A DNA stretch of 64,000 nucleotides from CBDDFN01 sp965227065 (GTDB lineage Bacteria > Pseudomonadota > Alphaproteobacteria > SPJN01). The stretch lies in contig CBDDFN010000010.1 of NCBI GenBank assembly GCA_965227065.1, forward strand, positions 124,001 through 188,000. Direction: 5' to 3'. The position numbers and the translations under genes were made by a program. This document shows positions 43,656-52,990 of this stretch, in pieces (positions within the stretch are counted from its first letter, which is position 1; every line of letters starts with the position of its first letter). The notes under the pieces are model-generated. The model did no database searches, was not told where the DNA came from, and was given only the letters and a program-made list of their open reading frames with translations.

Positions 43656-44546
43656 CTACCCGGCCTCGCCGTCCCCGTCACCCGGATTTTTCAACTCTAG
43701 CGCCCGGTTGTAGAGATCGCGCTTGGGCAGACCGGTCAGCTGGGCGATTTCCGCCGCCGCATCGCGCACTGAACTGTCGGCTAGCGCCTCGCGCAACAGG
43801 GCGTCCACATTGTGCGGCGCGGCGCCGGTTTTCGGGCCAACCACAATCACAATTTCGCCCTTGGGCGGACCGGCCTCATCATAATGCTCGGCAAGTTCAA
43901 ACAGCGTGCCGCGCCGGGCTTCCTCAAACTTCTTGCTCAACTCACGGGCGACACAGGCTTGCCGCGCGCCGAGCGTTTCAGCCATCGCGCGCAGGCTGGC
44001 GGCCAGACGGGGCGCGGTTTCAAAAAACACCAAGGTGCCGGGCACCGCCTTCAGCTCCGACAGCCGGTCCCGCCGCGCCTTGTCCTTGTGCGGCGCAAAT
44101 CCGGCAAAGAAAAACTGATCGGTCGGCAGGCCCGCAACACTCAATCCATGCAAGACCGCACTGGGGCCGGGCAGGGCGGTCACCGGGTGACCCGCTGCAA
44201 TGGCGGCTTCCACCAGCTTGTAGCCGGGGTCCGATACAAGCGGCGTTCCGGCATCAGACACCAGCAATACGCTTTTGCCCTCTGCCAGTTCGTTCAAGAT
44301 ACGCGGGCGGACCTGCGCGCCATTGTGATCATGATAGGATGACAAAGACCGGTTGAGCCCATAAAGGGCGAGCAGCTTTTGCGTCACCCGGCTGTCCTCA
44401 CAATAAACCCGATCGGCGCTCAGCAGGGTTTCCAGCAGCCTCAGGCTGATATCCCGGGCATTGCCAATGGGGGTCGCGCCGAGATAAAGCCCCGGAGAGA
44501 GCTCGATCCTCGACAGCGTTAAAGAAATCTCCGCTGGAACTGTCAT
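43656..44546 (-). CDS. rsmI: 16S rRNA (cytidine-1402-2'-O)-methyltransferase RsmI
   Basis: Methylates the ribose of C1402 at the decoding site. The 296 residues contain GLYLGATPIGNARDISLR, the cofactor region LVSDAGTPLVSDPGYKLV, PVTALPGPSAVLHGLSVAGL and FFAGFAPHKDKARRDRL, all typical of the SAM-dependent tetrapyrrole-methylase-like family. It is divergent from the LppC-like gene, as in E. coli and most proteobacteria. Confidence 0.96.
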   Translation of the reverse strand: MTVPAEISLTLSRIELSPGLYLGATPIGNARDISLRLLETLLSADRVYCEDSRVTQKLLALYGLNRSLSSYHDHNGAQVRPRILNELAEGKSVLLVSDAGTPLVSDPGYKLVEAAIAAGHPVTALPGPSAVLHGLSVAGLPTDQFFFAGFAPHKDKARRDRLSELKAVPGTLVFFETAPRLAASLRAMAETLGARQACVARELSKKFEEARRGTLFELAEHYDEAGPPKGEIVIVVGPKTGAAPHNVDALLREALADSSVRDAAAEIAQLTGLPKRDLYNRALELKNPGDGDGEAG

Positions 44547-44624
44547 ACTGCCGCCGCGTTCTGGCTGTGATATAGAAATTTGTGCATGTCTGATTTCTTG
44601 GCACCCGATAAGGACTTCAACCTA

Positions 44625-46280
44625 ATGCTTTATGCCGCTTTCCGCCAACCATCCTGCATTTCCCGCACCGCCCGCTTGTTCGGTGTGATTGGTCTGGTCG
44701 GCATGATGGCGGCATGCGGATCGAATTCGGGCGGTGATCTATCGCGCGGGCCCGGTCCGGACGATGATTTCTGGGCCGGAAGCCGCGCGCCGGCGCCCGC
44801 CCCGCAAGCTGAGGGCTCCCCCACCAGCCTTGAAGGCATCACCCCGCGCGCCCAGTCCACCGATGCCGGCCGCCGCGACACGCCGTGGAATTACTATCCG
44901 GGCCCCGCGCGCGAGCCCGAAGGCAATCCCGATCAGACCGGCAATATCTATGGCGATCTGGCGCGCAATGATCGCGGCGCCAATCCCTATCAGGGCGGCA
45001 CCTACCATCAAGGCGGCAATCAGGGCGGCGCGTCCGACTGGGCGATGGGCGGGGATGTGGTGGTTCCCTATTCCGCCGGACGGGGCAAGGTGGCGATTCT
45101 GCTGCCGCTGTCGGGCCGCCATAAGGCAATCGGTCAGGCGCTTTACCGGGCGGCACAAATGGCGCTGTTCTCGATCCCCAATTCCGATATCACCTTGTTG
45201 CCCAAAGACACGCAAGGCGACCCCGCCACTGCCGCCCAGAAGGCGCGCGAAGCCATCAATGAAGGCGCAAGCCTTGTCATCGGCCCGCTCTTCGCCTCCA
45301 GCGTTGATGCGGTTGCGCCGATCACATCAAGCGCGCGGGTCGCCGTCATTGCCTTTTCCAATGACCGCAATGTCGCCCGCCCCGGTGTTTATCTGATGGG
45401 GTTTTTGCCTGAACAGCAGGTGACGCGGGTCATCCGCTTTTCCCACCGGGCCGGGCTTCGCCGCTTTGCCGCCTTGTTCCCCGACACGACCTATGGCCGG
45501 AGGGTGTCGAACGCCTTTTATGCGTCCGTGCAGGGCATGGGTTCAGACGTGGTGGTCACCTCGACCTATCCGCCGGACGCGGAAAAAATGTTTGCGCCGG
45601 TGCGCTATGTGGCGAATTTCGAAGCCCGCTCCGGCGCGCTGCAAACCGAACGGGCCGAGCTTGAGGCGCGCAACGATCCTTTCAGCAAGGCCGCCCTTGA
45701 ACGGCTGAAAAACCGCGAGACGCTGGGCGGTGTTCCCTTTGATGCGGTTCTGCTGCCCGAAGGCGGTCAGTTGCTGCGCGCGCTGGCTCCTTTGCTGCCC
45801 TATTATGATGTCGACCCCAAAGAGGTGAAATTCCTGGGCACCGGACTGTGGGCCGAAGACAAGATCGGGCGCGAACCCTCGCTGGTCGGCGGCTGGTTTG
45901 CCGGTCCCACGCCGGGCGCGTCAGATGCCTTCAAGGCCCACTATCAAAAGCTTTACAAGCAGGCCCCGCCGACGCTCGCCACCATGGGCTTTGATGCGGT
46001 CGCGCTGGCTGTGGCGCTTTCCCGCTCACCCAGCTCAGACCCTTTTGCGCCGCGTGAGATCACCCGGCCCGAAGGTTTCGCCGGGCTGGACGGTATTTTC
46101 CGCTTCCATCGTGATGGGCTCAACGAACGCGGCCTTGCGGTCATCGAGGTCAAAGCCAATGGCTTTGCCGTGCTTGACCCTGCTCCGGCGCGGTTTGATG
46201 CCGCCGACGCCATCTGGCAGCGCGACACGGTCGAAGACCGCAACCGCACCGGATTTGGCGCCTATTCAACCGGTCAGTAA
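44625..46280 (+). CDS. LppC/LpoA-like penicillin-binding protein activator lipoprotein
   Basis: Outer-membrane lipoprotein with a periplasmic-binding fold. The signal region ends in the lipobox GMMAACGS (Cys near 35 from the ATG used). A Gly/Pro/Asn-rich spacer follows to about 150 (PAPAPQAEG, NPYQGGTYHQGGNQGG), then the LppC domain (KVAILLPLSGRHKAIGQALYRAA; VIGPLFASSVDAV). AAGGA stands ten bases before the ATG at 44625; an ATG at 44586 has none. E. coli LpoA activates PBP1a; the target here is inferred from place and fold. Confidence 0.88.
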   Translation: MLYAAFRQPSCISRTARLFGVIGLVGMMAACGSNSGGDLSRGPGPDDDFWAGSRAPAPAPQAEGSPTSLEGITPRAQSTDAGRRDTPWNYYPGPAREPEGNPDQTGNIYGDLARNDRGANPYQGGTYHQGGNQGGASDWAMGGDVVVPYSAGRGKVAILLPLSGRHKAIGQALYRAAQMALFSIPNSDITLLPKDTQGDPATAAQKAREAINEGASLVIGPLFASSVDAVAPITSSARVAVIAFSNDRNVARPGVYLMGFLPEQQVTRVIRFSHRAGLRRFAALFPDTTYGRRVSNAFYASVQGMGSDVVVTSTYPPDAEKMFAPVRYVANFEARSGALQTERAELEARNDPFSKAALERLKNRETLGGVPFDAVLLPEGGQLLRALAPLLPYYDVDPKEVKFLGTGLWAEDKIGREPSLVGGWFAGPTPGASDAFKAHYQKLYKQAPPTLATMGFDAVALAVALSRSPSSDPFAPREITRPEGFAGLDGIFRFHRDGLNERGLAVIEVKANGFAVLDPAPARFDAADAIWQRDTVEDRNRTGFGAYSTGQ

Positions 46281-46288
46281 AGCAAGCC

Positions 46289-47464
46289 TCACGTCAGAAT
46301 CTGGCGCAAAAGCTCGTTCAGAACCGGGCGGCCCTGGGCCGTGGCCGACAAACGATCACCCGACAAAGACAGGAAACCATCCCCAATCAGTTGGGTCATG
46401 GCCTCATCATTCAGCACCAGCGGATCAATGGCACCAAGACGGTTGAGAGAAATCCCCTCGGCAAGCCGCAGTCCCATCAGCAGCATTTCCTCGGCGTGAT
46501 CGCGCGCGCTGATCATCAGATCATCCTTCAAGCCATGGCCGTTTGCTTCCACCGCCTCAAGCCAGCGTTCAGGCACGCGCACGGTTTCGGTGCCGGTGCG
46601 CCCTCGCGCCGTCCATATCCGGCCATGGGCGCCCGGTCCGATCCCGGCCCATGAGCCGAGCCGCCAATAGATCAGATTGTGGCGCGCCTGATCGGCCTGG
46701 GAGCGGGCATGGTTCGACGTCTCATAGGCGTCAAAGCCGATGTCGGCCATATGACGGCCCGTCCATTCAAACAGATCGGTGGCGATGTCCTCATCAGCCA
46801 GTGGCAGCGTGCCAAGCGCGGCGCGTTTGCCGAACTCGGTTTCAGGCTCAATGGTCAGTTGATAAAGCGACAGGTGCGATGCGCCGATGCCCAGCGCAAT
46901 TTTGAGTTCCTCCTGCCAGGCCTCAAGACTTTGCCCTGGCCTTGCATAAATCAGATCAAAACTCACGCGCTCAAACGTTTCCAGCGCCAGATCAAGCGCA
47001 CTGCGCGCCTCATAGACCGAATGCTGACGGCCCAGAAACCCAAGGTCCTTGTCATTGAGTGCCTGCACCCCCACCGACGTGCGATTGACACCGGCTTCGG
47101 CAAAGGCGCGGAACTTGTCGCCCTCGACACTGGTCGGATTGGCCTCCAGTGTCACCTCAAGATCAGGGGCGGCACCGAACAGGCCAACAGCTTTTTCAAT
47201 CACCGCATGAGCGGTGTCCGGCGCCATCAGACTTGGTGTGCCGCCGCCGAAAAAGATCGAGTGCAGCGGCGCACGCTCCACCCGTTCGGCCACGCTTTCA
47301 AGCTCTGTGAGCAGCGCCTTCTGCCAGCGTCTGTGATCAACGCCGTCACGGACATGGGAATTGAAATCGCAATAGGGACATTTCTTCAGGCAAAACGGCC
47401 AATGGACATAAAGCCCGAAGCCCGCATCGCTGCGGCCTGGATCATCCCATTCAGCGTCGCGCAA
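46289..47464 (-). CDS. hemW: HemW-like radical-SAM protein
   Basis: Member of the coproporphyrinogen-III-oxidase-like family, now seen as heme chaperones. The 391 residues have the cluster motif HWPFCLKKCPYCDFNSH, then the glycine-rich IFFGGGTPSLM and the HemN C-terminal domain. True HemN has one more Cys after the motif; HemW does not, and here it is Phe. No ATG is available, so I accept TTG at 47464, with GAGG six bases before; it overlaps the rdgB end by 14 bases. Confidence 0.92.
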   Translation of the reverse strand: MRDAEWDDPGRSDAGFGLYVHWPFCLKKCPYCDFNSHVRDGVDHRRWQKALLTELESVAERVERAPLHSIFFGGGTPSLMAPDTAHAVIEKAVGLFGAAPDLEVTLEANPTSVEGDKFRAFAEAGVNRTSVGVQALNDKDLGFLGRQHSVYEARSALDLALETFERVSFDLIYARPGQSLEAWQEELKIALGIGASHLSLYQLTIEPETEFGKRAALGTLPLADEDIATDLFEWTGRHMADIGFDAYETSNHARSQADQARHNLIYWRLGSWAGIGPGAHGRIWTARGRTGTETVRVPERWLEAVEANGHGLKDDLMISARDHAEEMLLMGLRLAEGISLNRLGAIDPLVLNDEAMTQLIGDGFLSLSGDRLSATAQGRPVLNELLRQILT

Positions 47465-48068
47465 AGCACGCCTCGATCAGCTGGCGAAAGGCCTGCGCCC
47501 GGTGGCTCATGCCATGTTTTTTTTCCGGGTCCATCTCGCCGAAGGTGATTGTCTCGCCATCGGCAACAAAGATCGGATCATAGCCAAAGCCCTTGTCGCC
47601 GCGCGCGGGCCACACCAGATGGCCAAACACCTTGCCTTCGAAAACCTCGCAATGCCCGTCGGGCCAACTCAGGCTCAAGGCGCAAACAAAATGGGCGCGG
47701 CGCTGATCCGGCTCCGTCGCGCCGGCCTCGATCAGCCCCTGATGGACCTTTGCCATGGCAATGGAAAAATCCTTGGTCGGCCCCGCCCAGCGGGCCGAAT
47801 AAATGCCCGGATCACCGCCGAGCGCATCGACGCACAGCCCCGAATCATCGGCGAGCGCGGGCATGCGGCTCGCTTGTGCGGCAGCATCGGATTTGATCTT
47901 GGCATTGTCGATAAAGGTCAGGCCGGTCTCTTCAGGCTCAGCCAGACCCAGTTCGCCCGCCGACCGGGTTTCAATCCCGAACGGCGCGATCAAATCGCCG
48001 ATCTCCCGCACCTTGCCTTGATTGTGGCTGGCGACAACCAGTTGCGATCCGGTGAACAGTCTAGCCAA
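47451..48068 (-). CDS. rdgB: dITP/XTP pyrophosphatase (RdgB/HAM1)
   Basis: Removes non-canonical purine nucleotides. The 205 residues carry the family motif QLVVASHNQGKVREI at the start and ADDSGLCVDALGG with GIYSARWAG. No ATG fits: I choose TTG at 48068, eight bases inside the end of rph. Frames further upstream run inside rph. It is probably coupled to both neighbours (rph and hemW), an order common in Proteobacteria. Confidence 0.92.
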   Translation of the reverse strand: MARLFTGSQLVVASHNQGKVREIGDLIAPFGIETRSAGELGLAEPEETGLTFIDNAKIKSDAAAQASRMPALADDSGLCVDALGGDPGIYSARWAGPTKDFSIAMAKVHQGLIEAGATEPDQRRAHFVCALSLSWPDGHCEVFEGKVFGHLVWPARGDKGFGYDPIFVADGETITFGEMDPEKKHGMSHRAQAFRQLIEACFARR

Positions 48069-48774
48069 GGCCCAGCGCCTCTTTTTGCTTGGCCGCAAGC
48101 TCAGCCACACCCTTTTGCGCCAGCGCCAGCAGCTCGAGGAACGCGTCTTGTTCAAAGGGTGCATCTTCGGCGGTGCCTTGCACCTCGATGATCTTGCCCG
48201 TGCCGGTCATGACGAAATTGGCGTCGGCCTGAGCGCTTGAATCCTCGGCATAGTCGAGATCAAGCACCGGCGTGCCTTGATAAAGGCCACACGAAATCGC
48301 CGCCATGGGTTCACGCAACGGGATGGTTTCGATCATGCCTTGCTCCACCATAAAGCGGAAGCAATCGTACAACGCGACATACGCCCCGGTGATCGAGGCG
48401 GTGCGGGTGCCGCCATCGGCCTGCAGCACATCACAATCAACCGAAATCTGACGCTCGCCCATGCCTTTGAGGTCGACAACCGCCCGCAAGGACCGGCCGA
48501 TCAGGCGCTGAATTTCCTGCGTCCGTCCGCTGGCGCCATTGCGTTCGCGGCGTCCCCGGTCATGGGTGGCGCGCGGCAACATGGAATATTCGCCGGTCAC
48601 CCAGCCTTCGTTCGAACCCTTCATCCACGGCGGCACCCGGTCTTCCAGCGAGGCGGTGCACAGCACATGGGTGTGGCCGAATTTGACCAGGCAAGAGCCC
48701 TCGGCATAGCGGTTCACATTGAGTTCAAAGCTGACGTCGCGCATTTGATCGGGCGCGCGGCCGGAGGGACGCAT
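48061..48774 (-). CDS. rph: Ribonuclease PH
   Basis: Phosphorolytic trimmer of tRNA 3' ends. The 237 residues match RNase PH throughout: MRPSGRAPDQMRDVSFELN, GWVTGEYSMLPRATHDRGRRE, the QRLIGRSLRAVVDL block, and DVLQADGGTRTASITGAYVAL. The AAGGAG at six bases before ATG 48774 fixes the start; a longer frame reaching 48918 runs into hrcA's leader. It is divergent from hrcA. Confidence 0.97.
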   Translation of the reverse strand: MRPSGRAPDQMRDVSFELNVNRYAEGSCLVKFGHTHVLCTASLEDRVPPWMKGSNEGWVTGEYSMLPRATHDRGRRERNGASGRTQEIQRLIGRSLRAVVDLKGMGERQISVDCDVLQADGGTRTASITGAYVALYDCFRFMVEQGMIETIPLREPMAAISCGLYQGTPVLDLDYAEDSSAQADANFVMTGTGKIIEVQGTAEDAPFEQDAFLELLALAQKGVAELAAKQKEALGLG

Positions 48775-48784
48775 GGCAGGCTCC

Positions 48785-48833
48785 TTGACGAATGATGTCG
48801 ATTTTCGATGATGGGGTGTATCATGCATCATCG
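48785..48833 (+). promoter_or_regulatory. Promoter and palindrome upstream of hrcA
   Basis: TTGACG (48785-48790) and GATGAT (48807-48812), 16 bases apart, point to hrcA. The inverted repeat CGATGATG/CATCATCG (48806-48813, 48826-48833, 12 bases between) starts at the -10 element. It is not the CIRCE sequence (TTAGCACTC-N9-GAGTGCTAA). Confidence 0.4.
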
Positions 48834-48846
48834 TTCGAGTGGAGGG

Positions 48847-49977
48847 ATGGCTTTGGACAAACCCCGGTCTCTCATTGACGCAGGTGCCGTCAAGGGCTCG
48901 GTTTCGGACCTCAATCAAAGAAGCCGCGATATTTTTCGCGCGATTGTCGAAACCTATCTGGAAACCGGCTCGCCGGTCGGCTCCCGCACATTGTCAAAAC
49001 AAGGCGCGATTACCCTGTCGCCCGCCTCGATCCGCAATGTCATGGCCGATCTGACCGATCTGGGCCTGCTGGCCGCGCCACATACCTCGGCGGGCCGCAT
49101 CCCCACCGAGACCGGATTGCGCCTGTTTGTCGACGGGCTTTTGGAAATCGGCGACCTGACCAGCGACGAACAACGCGTGATCGAAGCTGAAATCGCCAGC
49201 CGCCAGGATGGCCGCAAATTTGAAAATGTCCTGGAAGAAGCCAGCAACCTTTTGTCGGGTCTCAGCCATTGCGCGAGCCTTGTGGTGGTCCCGCCAGAGG
49301 CTGAAACCGCAGCCGATGAACCCCTCCGCCATATCGAATTTGTCCATATCGGGCCCGGACAGGCGCTGGTCGTGCTCGTCACCGAAAGCGGCCGGGTGGA
49401 CAATAAGCTGATTTCCATTCCCCTGGGCTTGCCTCAATCAGCCTTGCGTGAGGCGTCAAACTTTGTAAACGCCCATGTCATTGGCCGGTCCATCCGCCAG
49501 GCGCGCACCGCAATTGCCGAAGAAATCAAGCGCAAACAGGCCGAGCTCGACACGCTGACCTCCAAGGTGGTCGATGACGGGCTGGCCCAATGGGCAGGCG
49601 ATGACCGCTCCAACACCCCGCTCAGCCCCTCGCAAGCCACGCTGATCGTGCGCGGCCAGGCTAACCTGCTGGAAAATGTCACCGCGCTTGAGGATCTGGA
49701 ACGCGTGCGGCAATTGTTCGCCGATCTGGAAAGCGAAAAAGGAATGCTGGATATTCTCGGGCTCGCCCAGGATGCCGACGGGGTGCGCATCTTTATCGGC
49801 TCGGAAAGCCAGCAATTCTCCCTGTCGGGCAGCTCGGTCATCGTTTCGCCCTATCGCGACAAGAACCAGTCGATTGTCGGCGTGATCGGGGTGATCGGCC
49901 CCACCCGGCTCAATTATGGCCGCATCATTCCCATGGTCGATTACACCGCAAAACTCATCGGGTCATTGATGCGCTAG
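48847..49977 (+). CDS. hrcA: Heat-inducible transcription repressor HrcA
   Basis: Represses chaperonin genes by binding CIRCE elements. The 376 residues start with a winged-helix region (NQRSRDIFRAIVETYLETGSPVGSRTL, SPASIRNVMADLTDLGLLAAPHTSAGRIPTETG as parts) and end with the GVIGPTRLNYGRIIPMVDYTA block. GGAGGG directly touches the ATG shown, so TTG at 48853, seven bases from it, may be the true start. It leads the hrcA-grpE-dnaK-dnaJ cluster. No CIRCE is seen in the window, so its targets lie elsewhere. Confidence 0.95.
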   Translation: MALDKPRSLIDAGAVKGSVSDLNQRSRDIFRAIVETYLETGSPVGSRTLSKQGAITLSPASIRNVMADLTDLGLLAAPHTSAGRIPTETGLRLFVDGLLEIGDLTSDEQRVIEAEIASRQDGRKFENVLEEASNLLSGLSHCASLVVVPPEAETAADEPLRHIEFVHIGPGQALVVLVTESGRVDNKLISIPLGLPQSALREASNFVNAHVIGRSIRQARTAIAEEIKRKQAELDTLTSKVVDDGLAQWAGDDRSNTPLSPSQATLIVRGQANLLENVTALEDLERVRQLFADLESEKGMLDILGLAQDADGVRIFIGSESQQFSLSGSSVIVSPYRDKNQSIVGVIGVIGPTRLNYGRIIPMVDYTAKLIGSLMR

Positions 49978-50022
49978 GCGAAGGCTGCTAGAAGCGCGGC
50001 ACTTTCTCACCCCGAAAGGCCC

Positions 50023-50050
50023 TTGCAGGACGCATTTTTGCGCCTAAATC
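50023..50050 (+). promoter_or_regulatory. Possible promoter of grpE
   Basis: TTGCAG (50023-50028) and TAAATC (50045-50050), 16 bases apart, 35 bases before grpE's ATG. Fair match only. Confidence 0.4.
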
Positions 50051-50084
50051 CAGGGCCAGTGGCTAACAATCAGTGAGGACGGCG

Positions 50085-50783
50085 ATGACCACCGACCCAC
50101 GCAAAACTGCTGTGGACCAAGAGGCTGTGAGCGAACAGCCCGCGCAAGACACCCAAACGGCTGAAGAGCCTATTCCGCACGATCATAGCGTCGACACTGA
50201 GGGCGAAGCCTTCATGCCCGAAGATGATGCCGATGCGGTGATTGCCGAACTTGAGGCCGAGCCCCACACGATCAAGCTTCTCGAAGAAGAGATCGCGGTT
50301 TTGAAAGACAAGGTGCTGCGCACCGCCGCTGAGCTTGAAAACACCCGCAAGCGCGCGATCCGCGACAAGGAAGATGCGCAAAAATTCGCCGCATCGAAAT
50401 TTGCCCGCGACATCATCCCCGTCGCCGACAATCTGCGCCGTGCGATTGAGACGCTGACCGATGAGGCGCGTGAGCAGGCCGATGAAGCGGTGAAAAACCT
50501 GATTGTCGGCGTTGAGATGACCGAGCGTGAGCTTCTGTCGATCTTTGAACGCCACCAGATCAAAAAAGTCCCGGCTTTGGGCCAGAAATTCGACCCCAAT
50601 CTGCATAATGCGATGTTTGAGGTTGAGGACAAATCGGTCCCCTCGGGCACCGTCATTCAGGAAATCGCGGCGGGCTTCACCATTGGCGAGCGGCTCTTGC
50701 GCCCCGCCCAGGTCGGTGTGGCGCGCGGCGGAGATGCCAAACCAGCCGAAAAAGACGCCGAAGACACCAAAGATTCCCAATAG
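50085..50783 (+). CDS. grpE: Nucleotide exchange factor GrpE
   Basis: Releases ADP from DnaK. The 232 residues have an acidic, disordered start, the long coiled-coil (KLLEEEIAVLKDKVLRTAAELENTRKRA region), and the beta-domain with the GrpE signature from about 185 (DPNLHNAMFEVEDKSVPSGTV). I take the second ATG because GAGG lies seven bases upstream of it. dnaK follows after a 196-base gap with its own promoter. Confidence 0.96.
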   Translation: MTTDPRKTAVDQEAVSEQPAQDTQTAEEPIPHDHSVDTEGEAFMPEDDADAVIAELEAEPHTIKLLEEEIAVLKDKVLRTAAELENTRKRAIRDKEDAQKFAASKFARDIIPVADNLRRAIETLTDEAREQADEAVKNLIVGVEMTERELLSIFERHQIKKVPALGQKFDPNLHNAMFEVEDKSVPSGTVIQEIAAGFTIGERLLRPAQVGVARGGDAKPAEKDAEDTKDSQ

Positions 50784-50789
50784 CCCCAA

Positions 50790-50820
50790 CTTGTTTGGGG
50801 AAATTCGCGCCCTATATAGC
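50790..50820 (+). promoter_or_regulatory. Sigma-32-type heat-shock promoter of dnaK
   Basis: CTTG (50790-50793), 17 bases, then CCTATATAGC (50811-50820). This nearly equals the alphaproteobacterial heat-shock promoter CTTG-N17-CYTAT-T--G; only the last G is missing. A CCCCAA/TTGGGG palindrome (50784-50800) overlaps the -35. Confidence 0.65.
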
Positions 50821-50979
50821 GCACAAGAGGGGACGGGTCTGAGGCTTGCTTTTCCGGTTGACCGGTGAAGCCGCCATCAATTCGTCCCCCGCCAATAAAA
50901 CCAACCCGATGGGGTTTCGACCCGCAGCGCTCAAAGTTCGCGGGGCTGCATACCGAAACCGCCGAAAATGGAGACGAAA

Positions 50980-52926
50980 ATGGGTAAAGTAATTGGAATT
51001 GACCTTGGCACCACCAACTCATGCGTGGCCGTGATGGACGGCACCACCGCCAAGGTGATCGAGAATTCAGAAGGCGCACGCACCACACCCTCGATGGTCG
51101 CTTTTGGCGAGGACAGTGAGCGTCTGGTCGGACAGCCTGCCAAGCGCCAGGCGGTCACCAACCCCGAAAACACGCTGTTTGCCATCAAACGCCTGATCGG
51201 CCGCGTGTTCGGCGACCCGCTGGTTGAAAAAGACCGCGCCATGGTGCCTTACACCATCACCAAAGCCGACAATGGCGATGCCTGGGTAGAAGCCCGTGGC
51301 GAAAAATATTCCCCCTCCCAGATTTCGGCCTTCATCCTTCAAAAGATGAAAGAAACCGCTGAAAGCTATCTGGGTGAGCCGGTGACGCAAGCCGTCATCA
51401 CCGTTCCCGCCTACTTCAACGACGCCCAGCGCCAGGCCACCAAAGATGCCGGCAAGATTGCGGGCCTTGAAGTGCTCCGCATCATCAACGAACCGACGGC
51501 GGCCTCGCTGGCCTACGGGCTGGACAAATCCGAAGGCGCCAAAACCATCGCGGTCTATGACCTTGGCGGCGGTACCTTTGACGTCTCGGTTCTTGAAATC
51601 GGCGATGGCGTGTTTGAGGTTAAATCGACCAATGGCGATACGTTCCTGGGCGGTGAAGATTTTGACATGCGTTTGGTCGACTATCTCGCCGACGAATTCA
51701 AAAAGGAAAACGGCATTGATCTGCGCGGTGACAAGCTTGCCCTGCAGCGCCTGAAAGAAGCGGCCGAGAAAGCCAAGATCGAGCTCAGCTCCGCCAGCCA
51801 GACCGAAATCAACCTGCCCTTTATCACTGCGGATCAGTCAGGTCCCAAGCACCTGACCATGAAGCTCACCCGCGCCAAGCTTGAAGCCTTGGTGGATGAT
51901 CTCATCCAGCGCACCGTTGCACCGTGTAAAGCCGCGCTCAAAGATGCCGGGCTGACCGCCGGTGACATTGACGAGGTCGTTCTGGTCGGCGGCATGACCC
52001 GCATGCCCAAAGTGATCGAGACGGTGAAAAACTTCTTTGGCCGCGAGCCCCACAAGGGTGTGAACCCTGATGAGGTCGTCGCCATGGGGGCCGCCATTCA
52101 GGCCGGTGTCCTGCAAGGCGACGTTAAAGATGTGCTTCTGCTCGACGTCACGCCCTTGTCGCTTGGCATCGAAACGCTCGGCGGCGTCTTCACCCGCCTG
52201 ATCGACCGCAACACCACGATCCCCACCAAGAAAAGCCAGGTCTTCTCGACCGCCGATGATAATCAGTCGGCCGTGACCATCCGGGTTTTCCAGGGTGAAC
52301 GGGAAATGGCCGCTGACAACAAGCTGCTCGGCCAGTTTGATTTGGTCGGCATCCCGCCCGCCCCGCGCGGCGTCCCGCAAGTCGAAGTGACCTTCGATAT
52401 TGACGCGAACGGCATCGTTCATGTCTCGGCCAAGGACAAAGGCACAGGCAAGGAACAGCAAATCCGCATTCAGGCCTCGGGCGGTCTGTCGGACGACGAG
52501 ATCGAGAATATGGTCAAGGATGCCGAAGCCAATGCCGAGGCCGACAAGGCCCGCCGCGAAGGGGCCGAAGCTCGTAACCAGGCCGAAGCGCTCGCCCATT
52601 CGACAGAGAAAATGCTTGAAGAACATGGCGACAAGATCGCCGAGGACGACAAGCAGAAAATCGCCGACGACATTCAGGCGCTGAAAGACGAGCTTGCCAA
52701 GGAAGACGCCACCGCCGAGGCCATTCAAGCCAAAGTTCAGGCCTTGTCGGAAAGCGCCATGAAACTGGGTGAGGCGGTTTACGCCTCAGCGCAGGAAGAG
52801 GCCGCGTCCGCCGACGCCGCTGCTGATGCAGCCGCCGAGCAGGCGCAAGCCGACGCCGCCGAAGGTGTGGTCGATGCCGACTTTGAAGAAGTCGAGGACG
52901 ACGATAAAAAAGACGACACCAAGTAA
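50980..52926 (+). CDS. dnaK: Chaperone protein DnaK (Hsp70)
   Basis: ATP-driven chaperone. The 648 residues show the Hsp70 order: MGKVIGIDLGTTNSCVAVMD, AVITVPAYFNDAQRQATKDAG, IAVYDLGGGTFDVSVLEIGDG, VLVGGMTRMPKVIE, substrate domain, and acidic tail DADFEEVEDDDKKDDTK. GGAG lies eight bases before the ATG at 50980; the frame starting four codons earlier does not have a site. Confidence 0.98.
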   Translation: MGKVIGIDLGTTNSCVAVMDGTTAKVIENSEGARTTPSMVAFGEDSERLVGQPAKRQAVTNPENTLFAIKRLIGRVFGDPLVEKDRAMVPYTITKADNGDAWVEARGEKYSPSQISAFILQKMKETAESYLGEPVTQAVITVPAYFNDAQRQATKDAGKIAGLEVLRIINEPTAASLAYGLDKSEGAKTIAVYDLGGGTFDVSVLEIGDGVFEVKSTNGDTFLGGEDFDMRLVDYLADEFKKENGIDLRGDKLALQRLKEAAEKAKIELSSASQTEINLPFITADQSGPKHLTMKLTRAKLEALVDDLIQRTVAPCKAALKDAGLTAGDIDEVVLVGGMTRMPKVIETVKNFFGREPHKGVNPDEVVAMGAAIQAGVLQGDVKDVLLLDVTPLSLGIETLGGVFTRLIDRNTTIPTKKSQVFSTADDNQSAVTIRVFQGEREMAADNKLLGQFDLVGIPPAPRGVPQVEVTFDIDANGIVHVSAKDKGTGKEQQIRIQASGGLSDDEIENMVKDAEANAEADKARREGAEARNQAEALAHSTEKMLEEHGDKIAEDDKQKIADDIQALKDELAKEDATAEAIQAKVQALSESAMKLGEAVYASAQEEAASADAAADAAAEQAQADAAEGVVDADFEEVEDDDKKDDTK

Positions 52927-52934
52927 GACGCGTT

Positions 52935-52972
52935 GGGCGGCTTCCCCGGAAGCCGCCCGATTGCCAATCGGG
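52935..52972 (+). other. Competing hairpins between dnaK and dnaJ
   Basis: GGGCGGCTTCC/GGAAGCCGCCC, perfect 11-base arms around two bases (52935-52958), and CCCGATT/AATCGGG around three (52956-52972). They share CCC at 52956-52958, so both cannot form at once. No T-run follows. The first would stabilise dnaK mRNA or dampen read-through. Confidence 0.6.
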
Positions 52973-52990
52973 TAGCGGGTAAAAAACATC

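Noticed and set aside
48775..48846. CIRCE element for HrcA
   Set aside because: The inverted repeat here is CGATGATG/CATCATCG and shares no core with TTAGCACTC/GAGTGCTAA.
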